Origin: CAVRCA01 sp965218045
GTDB taxonomy: Bacteria; Pseudomonadota; Alphaproteobacteria; Acetobacterales; Acetobacteraceae
NCBI GenBank assembly: GCA_965218045.1
Contig: CBDCJX010000001.1
Span: 248,001 to 312,000 of the forward strand
Length of the DNA stretch: 64,000 nt
Direction: 5' to 3'
The position numbers and the translations under genes are program-made. The notes under the pieces were generated by a model, which did no database searches, was not told the DNA's origin, and saw only the letters and a list, made by a program, of their open reading frames with translations. Every line of letters starts with the position of its first letter. Positions within the stretch are counted from its first letter, which is position 1. Shown here in pieces: positions 1-7,822 of the stretch.

Positions 1-1
1 C

Positions 2-73
2 TGCGGCGCCTACCCGAACATTGTCGCGGCGATCGAGCAGGTGCTGCAAGACAGCCAAGGCGCGGCGCGATGA
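2..73 (+). CDS. C-terminal end of the [2Fe-2S] subunit of a xanthine dehydrogenase-family enzyme (partial)
   Basis: Only the last 23 codons lie in the window; they read CGAYPNIVAAIEQ and end in TGA at 71-73. The C-G-A-Y/H motif is the last cysteine motif of the iron-sulfur subunit of molybdenum hydroxylases (PaoA/YagT type), which passes electrons from the molybdenum centre towards FAD. The stop overlaps the next gene's ATG (ATGA at 70-73), so the two are translationally coupled. The short length limits the call, but the subunit order [2Fe-2S]-FAD-molybdopterin that follows is the usual one. A Tat signal, expected at the N-terminus of PaoA-type proteins, lies outside the window. Confidence 0.7.
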   Translation, partial: CGAYPNIVAAIEQVLQDSQGAAR

Positions 74-1089
74 ACCGCTTCTCCTACGTGCGCCCGGACG
101 ACATGGCCAGCGCGGTGCGCGAGCTGGCGTCCGGCCCGGCGGCCCGCGTCATCGCCGGCGGCACCAATCTCGTCGACCTCATGAAATACAACGTCGAGCA
201 CCCGACGCGGCTGATCGACATCACGCGGCTGCCGGGGCTCGATACGATCGAGGACACCTCGCAAGGCGGGCTGCGGATCGGTGCGCTGGTGAGCAACACA
301 GCGGTTGCTTACGACGAACGCGTGACGAAGCGCTTTCCGTTGCTGGCCAGCGCCGTCCTGGCCGGTGCATCGCCGCAACTGCGCAATGCTGCATCCACTG
401 GCGGAAACCTGCTGCAGCGAACCCGCTGCTACTACTTCTACGACGCGGCGACGCCGTGCAACAAACGCGAACCCGGGAGCGGTTGCTCGGCGATCGGCGG
501 GCTGAACCGCATGCACGCCATTCTTGGCGCCAGCGAACACTGCATTGCGACGCACCCATCCGACATGTGCGTCGCGTTGGCCGCATTGGCGGCGACGGTG
601 CACGTCACCGGTCCGCAGGGTGACCGCGCCATCCCGTTCCACGACTTTCATCGTCTCCCCGGCGAGCATCCCGAGACCGACACCAACCTTGCGCGGGACG
701 AGATCATCGCCGCGATTGAATTGCCACCCGAGGATTTCTCGGCGCACTACACCTACCTGAAGGTACGAGACCGATTGAGCTATGCCTTCGCGTTGGTGTC
801 GGTCGCGGCGGCGCTGGAGCTCGATGGCGATCGCATTGTCCAGGCGCGTTTGGCGCTCGGCGGCGTGGCGCACAAGCCCTGGCGCGACAGCGAGGCGGAG
901 GCGGTCCTGCGCGGCCAGCAGCCGACGCTGGAAAACTTCGCCAGCGCCGCGGACCATCTGCTGGCGAGTGCCAGGGGCTACGGCCACAACGACTTCAAGA
1001 TCGAGCTGGCGCGGCGGGTGATCGTTCGAGCCCTCAGTCAAGCGGCTGCCGGCACGCCGCAGTCGCAGACCGACAAGCGCGTCGTGTAG
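70..1089 (+). CDS. FAD-binding subunit of a PaoABC-type aldehyde/xanthine dehydrogenase, with [4Fe-4S] cysteines
   Basis: This 339-residue protein is the medium, FAD-binding subunit of a molybdenum hydroxylase. The FAD-binding stretch VIAGGTNLVDLMK lies at about residues 27-39 and the second flavin motif NAASTGGNLLQRTRC precedes an insertion with four cysteines at residues 120, 130, 139 and 158 (RCYYF, CNKREPGSGC, CIATHPSDM). In E. coli PaoB (YagS) this insertion binds an extra [4Fe-4S] cluster, so the enzyme should be the PaoABC aldehyde oxidoreductase type rather than a classical xanthine dehydrogenase. It overlaps the iron-sulfur subunit gene by 4 bases and is 13 bp from the molybdopterin subunit gene. 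The substrate cannot be read from the sequence. Confidence 0.92.
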   Translation: MNRFSYVRPDDMASAVRELASGPAARVIAGGTNLVDLMKYNVEHPTRLIDITRLPGLDTIEDTSQGGLRIGALVSNTAVAYDERVTKRFPLLASAVLAGASPQLRNAASTGGNLLQRTRCYYFYDAATPCNKREPGSGCSAIGGLNRMHAILGASEHCIATHPSDMCVALAALAATVHVTGPQGDRAIPFHDFHRLPGEHPETDTNLARDEIIAAIELPPEDFSAHYTYLKVRDRLSYAFALVSVAAALELDGDRIVQARLALGGVAHKPWRDSEAEAVLRGQQPTLENFASAADHLLASARGYGHNDFKIELARRVIVRALSQAAAGTPQSQTDKRVV

Positions 1090-1102
1090 GAGCGGGTCCA
1101 CC

Positions 1103-3343
1103 ATGTCGACAACCACTGAGCCGCATGTCGGCAATCCGCGCAGCCGCGTTGATGGCCATACCAAGGTAACGGGTGCGGCGAAGTACTCGGCTGAGTTCGC
1201 GGCACCCGAATTGCTGCATGGCTACGTTGTGTCAAGCGCGATCGCGAAGGGGCGGATCACGCGCATAGACACGGATGTGGCCGAAGCCGTGCCGGGTGTC
1301 GTCCGCGTTCTCACCCACGAGAACCGGCCGCGCACCGCTTGGCGGGACAGCAAGTACCGTGACGAGGTGGCGCCCCCGGGCTCGCCGTTCCGCCCGCTCT
1401 ACGACGAGAACATCATATTCAGCGGACAGCCTCTGGCGCTTGTTGTTGCCGAGGAATACGCCACCGCGCGCTACGCGGCGTCCCTGGTGCGGGTCGAGAC
1501 CCAAGCGGAGGCGCACCAGACCGATCTCGAGCAGGCGAGGAACGCGGCCTACGTGCCACCGGAGAAGCGCTCCGGCATCGCGCCGCCACCGAAGCCGCGC
1601 GGCAAGGCGGCGGAGGCGCTCGCCGGGTCCTCGGTGCGTTTGGAGAACGAGTATCGTATCTCTCCCGAGCATCACAATCCGATGGAGCCGCACGCCACCA
1701 CCGTGGTCTGGGAGGGTGACGACAAGATCACGGTTCACGACAAGATCCAGGGCGTGCTGAACACTCAGGAATACATCACCAACGTGTTCGGGCTGCGCGC
1801 GAGCGACGTGCGAGTCTTCACCCCCTTCGTCGGCGGTGCTTTCGGTTCGGGACTGCGCCCGCAGTATCAGCTTTTCCTCGCGGTGATGGCGGCGCTTGAG
1901 CTGCAACGCTCGGTTCGCGTCGAACTCACGCGCGACCAGATGTTCACCTTCGGCTACCGCCCTGGCACGATCAACACGGTAGCACTGGGCGCCGATACCA
2001 GCGGTGTGCTGCAGGCTATCCGCCATGAAGCGGTCGGCGCCACCTCGCGGTTCGAGGATTACCAGGAGGTGGTCGTCAACTGGTCGGGCTTGCTCTACCA
2101 CTGCGACAATGTCGAGCTGAGCTACAAGATTGCGAAGATCGACACCTACACTCCGGTGGATATGCGAGCGCCGGGCGCGCCGCTCGGTGTGTTCGCCATC
2201 GAGTCGGCGATCGACGAGCTGGCTTACGAACTGAAAGCCGATCCGCTGGCGCTGCGGCTGCGGAACTATGCCGAGATCGACGAGAACGAGGACAAGCCGT
2301 TCACCAGCCGCGAGCTACGCGCCGCCTGTCAGCTTGGAGCTCAGCGCTTTGGCTGGGAGAGACGGTCCGCCGAGCCACGCTCGATGCGCGAGGGGCGCGA
2401 ACTGATTGGCTGGGGCATGGCATCTGGCGTGTGGGAAGCGGCGATGCAGAAGACCAGCGCGCGCGCCACATTGACCGCCGATGGCAGGCTCGAGGTCGCC
2501 ACCGCGACCGCCGATATCGGCACGGGTACTTACACGATCCTGACCCAGATCGGGGCGGATGCGTTCGGGCTACCGATGGAGCAAGTAACGGCGCGCATCG
2601 GCGATACATCGCTACCGATGTCGCCGATTGAGGGTGGATCGTGGACCGCCGCTTCCGCCGGCTCAGCGGTGCAACTCGCCTGCGAGGCAGTGCGCACGAC
2701 GTTGCTCAAACATGCCCGCGCGATGGAGAACTCGCCGCTCGCCAACGCCGATCTGGACCACGTCAGCTTCGCCGGCGATCGGATCGTGATGAACAACGAT
2801 GCGTCCCGCTTCGTGAAATTCGCCGAGGCAATGCGCTCAGCCGAGGTGGACCGTATCGAGGAGGAGGAGACGGCGTCTCCCAGTTCCGCGACGCAGAAGA
2901 ACTTCAGCTCCTACACCCATTCGGCGGTGTTCGTGGAGGTGCGGGTAGACGAGGAACTCGGCGTGGTGCGCGTGACGCGGGTGGTCGACGCGGTTGCCGC
3001 CGGGAAGATCATCAACCCGAAGACCGCGCGCAGCCAGATCATCGGTGGCGTCGTGTTCGGCATTGGCATGGCGCTCGAGGAGGAGAGCCTGCTCGATCAT
3101 CGCCTCGGCCGCTTCATGAACCACAATCTCGCCGAGTATCATCTGCCGGTGAATGCCGACATTCCGGACATCGAGGTCATCTTCGTCAGCGAGCGCGACG
3201 ACAAGACCAGTTTGATCGGCGTGAAGGGGCTCGGCGAGATCGGGGTTGTCGGCACGGCCGCGGCGATCGCCAACGCGATCTTTCACGCGACCGGCAAGCG
3301 CATCCGCGACTTGCCGATCACTCTCGACAAGCTGCTGATTTGA
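1103..3343 (+). CDS. Molybdopterin-binding catalytic subunit, PaoC/YagR-like
   Basis: A 746-residue large subunit of the molybdenum hydroxylase family. The N-terminus has the aldehyde oxidase a/b hammerhead domain (from about SRVDGHTKVTGAAKYSAEF), followed by the molybdopterin-binding halves with FVGGAFGSGLRPQ and ADIGTGTYTILTQIG. The catalytic glutamate is most likely Glu712 in GVKGLGEIGVVG, matching the Glu692 region of E. coli PaoC. The enzyme hydroxylates a carbon next to a carbonyl or ring nitrogen; PaoC-type enzymes oxidise aromatic aldehydes. It is the last gene of the three-gene operon and converges on the DUF1127 gene with only 3 bp between stop codons. No XdhC or MocA-type maturation gene is in view. 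Confidence 0.92.
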   Translation: MSTTTEPHVGNPRSRVDGHTKVTGAAKYSAEFAAPELLHGYVVSSAIAKGRITRIDTDVAEAVPGVVRVLTHENRPRTAWRDSKYRDEVAPPGSPFRPLYDENIIFSGQPLALVVAEEYATARYAASLVRVETQAEAHQTDLEQARNAAYVPPEKRSGIAPPPKPRGKAAEALAGSSVRLENEYRISPEHHNPMEPHATTVVWEGDDKITVHDKIQGVLNTQEYITNVFGLRASDVRVFTPFVGGAFGSGLRPQYQLFLAVMAALELQRSVRVELTRDQMFTFGYRPGTINTVALGADTSGVLQAIRHEAVGATSRFEDYQEVVVNWSGLLYHCDNVELSYKIAKIDTYTPVDMRAPGAPLGVFAIESAIDELAYELKADPLALRLRNYAEIDENEDKPFTSRELRAACQLGAQRFGWERRSAEPRSMREGRELIGWGMASGVWEAAMQKTSARATLTADGRLEVATATADIGTGTYTILTQIGADAFGLPMEQVTARIGDTSLPMSPIEGGSWTAASAGSAVQLACEAVRTTLLKHARAMENSPLANADLDHVSFAGDRIVMNNDASRFVKFAEAMRSAEVDRIEEEETASPSSATQKNFSSYTHSAVFVEVRVDEELGVVRVTRVVDAVAAGKIINPKTARSQIIGGVVFGIGMALEEESLLDHRLGRFMNHNLAEYHLPVNADIPDIEVIFVSERDDKTSLIGVKGLGEIGVVGTAAAIANAIFHATGKRIRDLPITLDKLLI

Positions 3344-3346
3344 GGC

Positions 3347-3586
3347 TCACGACCAAGTATCGCGCCCTCCGTGATCCCAAAAGGCGCGCGATGCTTCGGT
3401 GATCGCGTCGGCACGCGAGGCGCCGATATCGGAGAGCAAACGCGTGTCCATCTCGATCAATTGCCGGCGGGTCGTCATGACGTAATAGGACTGCCGCAGC
3501 CAATGCACGAGGCGCTGCCACGTGCCCGTCGTGCGACGTTGCGGGATCGTCGGCGCGAATAGCTGTGCGACGTTGTTGCCGGACAT
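3347..3586 (-). CDS. DUF1127 small protein (YjiS-like)
   Basis: A 79-residue basic protein whose C-terminal half (RRQLIEMDTRLLSDIGASRADAI) is the DUF1127 motif: a short arginine-rich helix-turn-helix ending in L-x-D-I-G-x-x-R-x-x. Small DUF1127 proteins in alphaproteobacteria have been linked to RNA turnover and phosphate or carbon adaptation, but no biochemical activity is firmly assigned. A good ribosome site (AGGAG) sits 8 bases before the ATG. The gene is divergent from a LysR regulator, a common alphaproteobacterial arrangement, so the LysR protein may control it. Confidence 0.85.
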   Translation of the reverse strand: MSGNNVAQLFAPTIPQRRTTGTWQRLVHWLRQSYYVMTTRRQLIEMDTRLLSDIGASRADAITEASRAFWDHGGRDTWS

Positions 3587-3650
3587 GACTGGCTCTCCTG
3601 ACCCTTGTCCACGCCGCAGGATGGTGCGGCGGGCGTCATCAGGAAAACGA

Positions 3651-3689
3651 ATTGCACTGATGGCGGCAATAAAGAATACTGATGGTGGC
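3651..3689. promoter_or_regulatory. Possible LysR binding region between the DUF1127 and LysR genes
   Basis: The 95-bp divergent intergenic region holds an interrupted palindrome ATTGC-N10-GCAAT (3651-3670) and two direct copies of ACTGATGG (3656-3663 and 3678-3685), 22 bp apart or about two helical turns. LysR proteins usually bind dyads near their own divergent promoter. The canonical T-N11-A box is not exact here, so the assignment is tentative. Confidence 0.3.
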
Positions 3690-4590
3690 TATGAACCCTC
3701 CCGCGCTTGATCCTGACCTGCTGCGTGTCTTCGTGCTGATTGCCGAGGGGCGCAGTTTCACCCGTGCCGCCGAGCTGGTCGGCCGCACGCAGTCGGCGGT
3801 GTCGATGCAGGTCAAACGGCTGGAGGAGGTGCTGGGACAGCCGGTGCTGCAACGGAGCAAGGGCGGCGGCGTCGAACTCACGTCGCATGGCGAATATCTG
3901 CTCGGTCGCGCGCGGCAGATCCTGTCGCTGAATGACGAGGTGGTCGGCATGTTCCGCGCCCCGCCGGTCGCCGGTACCGTTCGGCTCGGCACGCCGGACG
4001 ACTACGCGTTCAGCTATCTGCCCCCCATCCTCAAGCGCTTCGCGGAGACCCATCCTTCGGTCGAGGTGGACGTGATGTGCGGCCCGTCGAATGAGCTCGT
4101 CGATCGGCTGCGACGTGGCGAGCTCGATCTCACCTTGGTCTCGGAAGGCAACGAGCCGCGCGACTGGCCGCACACCAGGCTGTGGCGTGGGCCGCTGATC
4201 TGGGTCACCTCCACGCGCTACGCGCCGCAGCGCCAGGAGCCGCTTCCCCTGGCGCTGGCGCATCACACCTGTGCTTGGCGACGCGCCGCGATCGACGCCC
4301 TCGATGCGGCGGGGCGGCGGTATCGGGTCGCCTACACCTCTGGCACGCAGGTTGGCACCCACGCCCCGGTGATGGCCGGGCTGGCGGTGACGGTCTCGAC
4401 CATGACCTGGCTGCCGGAGGGGCTGCGGGCGGTGCGCGCCGAGGATGCGCTGCCGCCGCTGCCCGAGTTCGGCATCCTCATGCTTAAGGGCGAAGCGCCA
4501 GCCCAGCCGGTAACGGACGCGCTGGCGGCGCATATCGAGGAGAGCTACCGCCGCGATATCACGCCGCTACCGCTCGCCGCGGCGAGCTGA
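3682..4590 (+). CDS. LysR-family transcriptional regulator
   Basis: A 302-residue LysR-type regulator. The N-terminal winged helix-turn-helix covers about residues 9-66 (LLRVFVLIAEGRSFTRAAE ... RTQSAVSMQVKRLEEVLGQ), and the C-terminal periplasmic-binding-like effector domain begins near residue 95 (GTVRLGTPDDYAFSYLP). The effector is unknown. A second ATG at 3691 is an equally plausible start and would remove three residues. The gene is divergent from a DUF1127 gene, a recurring pair in this class of bacteria, and convergent with a small membrane protein gene. Confidence 0.9.
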   Translation: MVAMNPPALDPDLLRVFVLIAEGRSFTRAAELVGRTQSAVSMQVKRLEEVLGQPVLQRSKGGGVELTSHGEYLLGRARQILSLNDEVVGMFRAPPVAGTVRLGTPDDYAFSYLPPILKRFAETHPSVEVDVMCGPSNELVDRLRRGELDLTLVSEGNEPRDWPHTRLWRGPLIWVTSTRYAPQRQEPLPLALAHHTCAWRRAAIDALDAAGRRYRVAYTSGTQVGTHAPVMAGLAVTVSTMTWLPEGLRAVRAEDALPPLPEFGILMLKGEAPAQPVTDALAAHIEESYRRDITPLPLAAAS

Positions 4591-4621
4591 GCAGGCTAAG
4601 AGCCCTCAACCGACGCAACTT

Positions 4622-4858
4622 TCAGCGGAGGTCACGATCGCGCGGCGACGGTTTGGCCGCCGCCTTTTCCAAATCCCCGCGCATGGCGTCGGGATGCCGC
4701 ATACCCTCAGCGGTTCCGGACAGCGGATCACTCGGCCCACCGATACCGCTTACGCGTCCACCGGTTTCCTGGTGACGCTTGGTGGAGTGGCGATTCCATA
4801 GCAGGAACGCGATCAGGAAGACGAATGTGGCCAACGCGAGAACAAGAATCCAGTCCAT
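4622..4858 (-). CDS. Small single-pass membrane protein, function unknown
   Basis: A 78-residue protein with one N-terminal membrane helix (about residues 3-21, WILVLALATFVFLIAFLLW) followed by a polar tail rich in Arg, Gly and Pro with no motif I recognise. The predicted topology is a short periplasmic N-terminus and a cytoplasmic tail. A GAAGGTG sequence just upstream of the ATG can serve as ribosome site. It is convergent with the LysR gene. Nothing in the sequence gives a function. Confidence 0.65.
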   Translation of the reverse strand: MDWILVLALATFVFLIAFLLWNRHSTKRHQETGGRVSGIGGPSDPLSGTAEGMRHPDAMRGDLEKAAAKPSPRDRDLR

Positions 4859-4976
4859 GCTTCACCTTCGCGCCTGTCATGCAGTCAGAGCGTGACTCGG
4901 ATGTAGGTCGTTCCTCTCACCATAGTAGTCCTACCCGCAATGTGATTGCGCCGCTGGGCGGCAGTTCGAGCGACCG

Positions 4977-5729
4977 TCAGCTCAGGAACGCGCCGCCATT
5001 CACGTGGATGGTCTGGCCGGTGACGTAACCGCCTTCGGGGCCGACCAGCATCCGCACCATCTCGGCGATGTCGTTGGTGCTCGCCTTGCGCCCGAGCGGG
5101 ATCGTGTCGTTGGAGAGCGTGCCTGGCAACGCGCCGGCCGAGGCGCCGCGTACGGTGTCGACCGCGCCGGGTGCTACGCAGTTGGCGGTGATGCTGTGTG
5201 GCGCGAGCTCGATGGCGAGCGCGCGGATCAGTCCTTCCAGCCCGGCTTTCGAGGCCGAGACGTGACAGCGGTTCGGCGTGCCGACATGGGTCGATATGCC
5301 CGACAGCGCGACGATCGCGCCGCCGCCACGCGCGATCATTCGCGGCACCACGGCGCGCGCGATGATGAAGGCGCCGTCGAGCGCCACCGAAAGAATCTCG
5401 CGCCACTCCTCGAGGCGCATCTCGAGGAACGGTGTCTGCCGACGCAGCCCGGCGTTGCTCACCAGGATGTCGATCCCGCCCAGTTCCGCGCTCGCGGTGT
5501 CGACCATGCGCGCCACCGCCGCCGGATCGGTCACGTCGGCCACCTGTGCCAGGGCCTTGCCGCCGGCGGCCTCGATCTCGGCCACCACCGCGTCGAGCAA
5601 GGCACGGTCGCTGCGGCCGTTGACTACCAGCGTCGCGCCGTCCCGCGCCAGGCGGAGCGCGACCGCGCGGCCGATGTTCTTGCCCGCCCCGGTCACCAGG
5701 GCGATCTTGCCGTCCAGCGGCTTCGTCAT
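4977..5729 (-). CDS. SDR-family oxidoreductase lacking the usual active-site tyrosine
   Basis: A 250-residue short-chain dehydrogenase/reductase. The Rossmann cofactor motif TGAGKNIG is near residues 14-21, the NAG motif (VSNAGL) is present and the C-terminal PGAVDT loop is typical. In the catalytic YxxxK position the sequence reads CHVSASKAG, so valine replaces the tyrosine while serine (LSGIS) and lysine remain. The ATG overlaps the end of the hydantoinase A-type gene (ATGA at 5726-5729), so it is the third gene of a coupled operon and probably acts on the same substrate. With the tyrosine missing, classical hydride transfer is uncertain; a related NAD(P)-binding role is possible. Confidence 0.85.
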   Translation of the reverse strand: MTKPLDGKIALVTGAGKNIGRAVALRLARDGATLVVNGRSDRALLDAVVAEIEAAGGKALAQVADVTDPAAVARMVDTASAELGGIDILVSNAGLRRQTPFLEMRLEEWREILSVALDGAFIIARAVVPRMIARGGGAIVALSGISTHVGTPNRCHVSASKAGLEGLIRALAIELAPHSITANCVAPGAVDTVRGASAGALPGTLSNDTIPLGRKASTNDIAEMVRMLVGPEGGYVTGQTIHVNGGAFLS

Positions 5730-7822
5730 GCGTCACTCTCCCTCGTCTGGGCCGGCGCGCGGCCGAGCGTAAGCCGGATATTGCCGAACGTGTCGAGCGC
5801 CGCCTTGGTGCCGGGCAATACGAGGCAGGTCGCGTCGTATTCCTGGATGATGAGCGGGCCGCCGCGCGTCCTGGTGAGTCCGGCGCGATCGATCACCGGC
5901 GTCTCGACCCAGCCCAAGCCGTCGAACCAGGCGCGGCGCGAGGTGGCGGCGGCGCTCCCTCGGGGCGGCATCGCGTCGGGCAATCGCGGCCGCTCGGGCA
6001 GGCCGCGCGCGACGACATTGACGCCGATCAGCTCGACGGGCTCGCCGGGTGGCGCCTGGAAGCCGTAGGCGCGGGCGTGCTCGGCGCCGAACAGCGCCGG
6101 CAACCGCGCAAGGATGGTCGCGCCGTCGCCGTCGGGCAGGGTGAGCTTGAGCTCGCTCGACTGCCCCATGTAGCGGGCGGCGACCGCGCGGCGGATCTCG
6201 CGGCGGGCGGCGGGAAACCCGGCGGCTTCGAGCTGCGCGATGGCCTCGCTGATCAACTCGGTGAAAACGGTGTCCAGCCGCGCCGGGTCGGCCTCGCTCA
6301 CCGGCATGCGCAGGCTGCGGCCCAGATGATGCTCGGTCTCGGCGACGAGCAGGCCGAACGCGCTGAACAGGCCGGGCAGGGGCGGGACAATCACCCGCGA
6401 GATGCCGAGCTCGGCGGCGATGCCGACGGCGAACAGCGGCCCATTGCCGCCGAACGCCAGCAACGCGAACGCGCGCGGATCGCGGCCGCGCTCCACGGTG
6501 ACCGCGCGGATCGCCCGCATCATCGTCGCGGCGGCGACGCGCAGCATCCCGGCCGCCGCTTGCTCGACCGAAAGCCCCATCGGCTCGGCGAGCCGCGTGG
6601 CGATGGCAGCACGCGCGGCGTCCGGTTGCACCGGGATCGCGCCCCCGGCGAGGCCCGCCGGATCGAGATAGCCGAGCACGAGGTTGCAGTCGGTGATCGT
6701 CGGCTCGGTGCCACCGGTGCCGTAGCAGACCGGGCCGGGATCGGCCCCAGCGCTGTCCGGCCCGACTTTCGGCGCGCCGGCGGCGTCGAGCCGGCAGATC
6801 GAGCCGCCGCCGGCGCCCACTTCGGCGAGGTCGATGGTCGGCAGCTTCAGCATGTAGCCGGCGCCGACCAGCAGCCGCGCCCCGGCGGTGACCCCGGCAC
6901 CCACCTCCATGGCTTCGCTGCGCGCCACCTCGCCATCCTCGACCAGACCCGCCTTCGCGGTGGTGCCGCCCATGTCGAAGGTGATCAGCCGCGTCTCACC
7001 GATCCGCCGTGACAACGCCGCCGCGCCCACCACACCAGCGGCGGGGCCGCTCTCGATGACGTGTGCCGGCACGCGGGCGGCGAAGTCGCGCGAGGCGAGG
7101 CCGCCATTCGACTGCATCAGGTGCAATGTCGCGTCGATTCCGAGGCCGCGCAGCCGGGCGGCGAGGGTGGTCAGGTAGGCTCGCAACACCGGCTGCACGT
7201 AGGCGTTGATCACCGTCGTGCTCGTCCGCGGATACTCCTTGATCTCCGGCAGGATCTCGTGACTGAGCGAGATCGGCAGGTCGGGCAGCGCGACCCGCAC
7301 CGCGTCGGCGATCGCCTGCTCATGCGCGGGGTTGGCGTAGCTGTGCAGCAGACACACCGCGAGGCTCTGCACCTGCTCGCCTCGCAACACGGTGATTGCT
7401 GTGTCAGCGCTTGCGGGGTCGAGTGGAGTAGCGATGCTGCCGTCCGGCCGCGTCCGCTCGCGCACTTCGAGCCGCAGTCGCCGCTCGACCAAGGCTGGCG
7501 GCTTGTTCCAGCGGAGATCATAGAGCCGGGGCATCCGCAGATCGCGGATCTCCAGCACGTCGCGAAACCCCTCGGTGGTGATCAACGCGGTGCGAGCGCC
7601 GGTGCCTTCGAGGATGGTGTTCGAGCCGATTGTGGTGGCGTGCAGCAGTTCGGCGATGGCGCCGCTCGCCTCCGTTCGCAGCGCCTCCAGCGCGGCACCG
7701 ATACCCTCGGCGTAGTCGGCCGGCGTCGACAGCACTTTTCGGGTGAACACGCGGCCCGCGCCGTCGATCGCCACCAGATCGGTAAAGGTGCCGCCGATGT
7801 CGATGCCGACGCGCAAGGTCAT
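5726..7822 (-). CDS. Hydantoinase/oxoprolinase family protein, subunit A (HyuA-like)
   Basis: A 698-residue protein of the N-methylhydantoinase A / 5-oxoprolinase N-terminal family, an ASKHA-fold ATPase that activates a carbonyl or lactam for cleavage or carboxylation. The first phosphate motif is VGIDIGGTFTDLV (residues 5-17) and the second is TFDMGGTTAKAGLVEDG; the nucleoside loop IESGPAAGVVGA is present. I chose the ATG at 7822 rather than the in-frame ATG at 7837 because 7822 forms an ATGA overlap with the stop of the B subunit gene. HyuA and HyuB normally form an ATP-dependent amidohydrolase, hydantoinase or acetophenone-type carboxylase; which one cannot be decided here. Confidence 0.9.
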   Translation of the reverse strand: MTLRVGIDIGGTFTDLVAIDGAGRVFTRKVLSTPADYAEGIGAALEALRTEASGAIAELLHATTIGSNTILEGTGARTALITTEGFRDVLEIRDLRMPRLYDLRWNKPPALVERRLRLEVRERTRPDGSIATPLDPASADTAITVLRGEQVQSLAVCLLHSYANPAHEQAIADAVRVALPDLPISLSHEILPEIKEYPRTSTTVINAYVQPVLRAYLTTLAARLRGLGIDATLHLMQSNGGLASRDFAARVPAHVIESGPAAGVVGAAALSRRIGETRLITFDMGGTTAKAGLVEDGEVARSEAMEVGAGVTAGARLLVGAGYMLKLPTIDLAEVGAGGGSICRLDAAGAPKVGPDSAGADPGPVCYGTGGTEPTITDCNLVLGYLDPAGLAGGAIPVQPDAARAAIATRLAEPMGLSVEQAAAGMLRVAAATMMRAIRAVTVERGRDPRAFALLAFGGNGPLFAVGIAAELGISRVIVPPLPGLFSAFGLLVAETEHHLGRSLRMPVSEADPARLDTVFTELISEAIAQLEAAGFPAARREIRRAVAARYMGQSSELKLTLPDGDGATILARLPALFGAEHARAYGFQAPPGEPVELIGVNVVARGLPERPRLPDAMPPRGSAAATSRRAWFDGLGWVETPVIDRAGLTRTRGGPLIIQEYDATCLVLPGTKAALDTFGNIRLTLGRAPAQTRESDA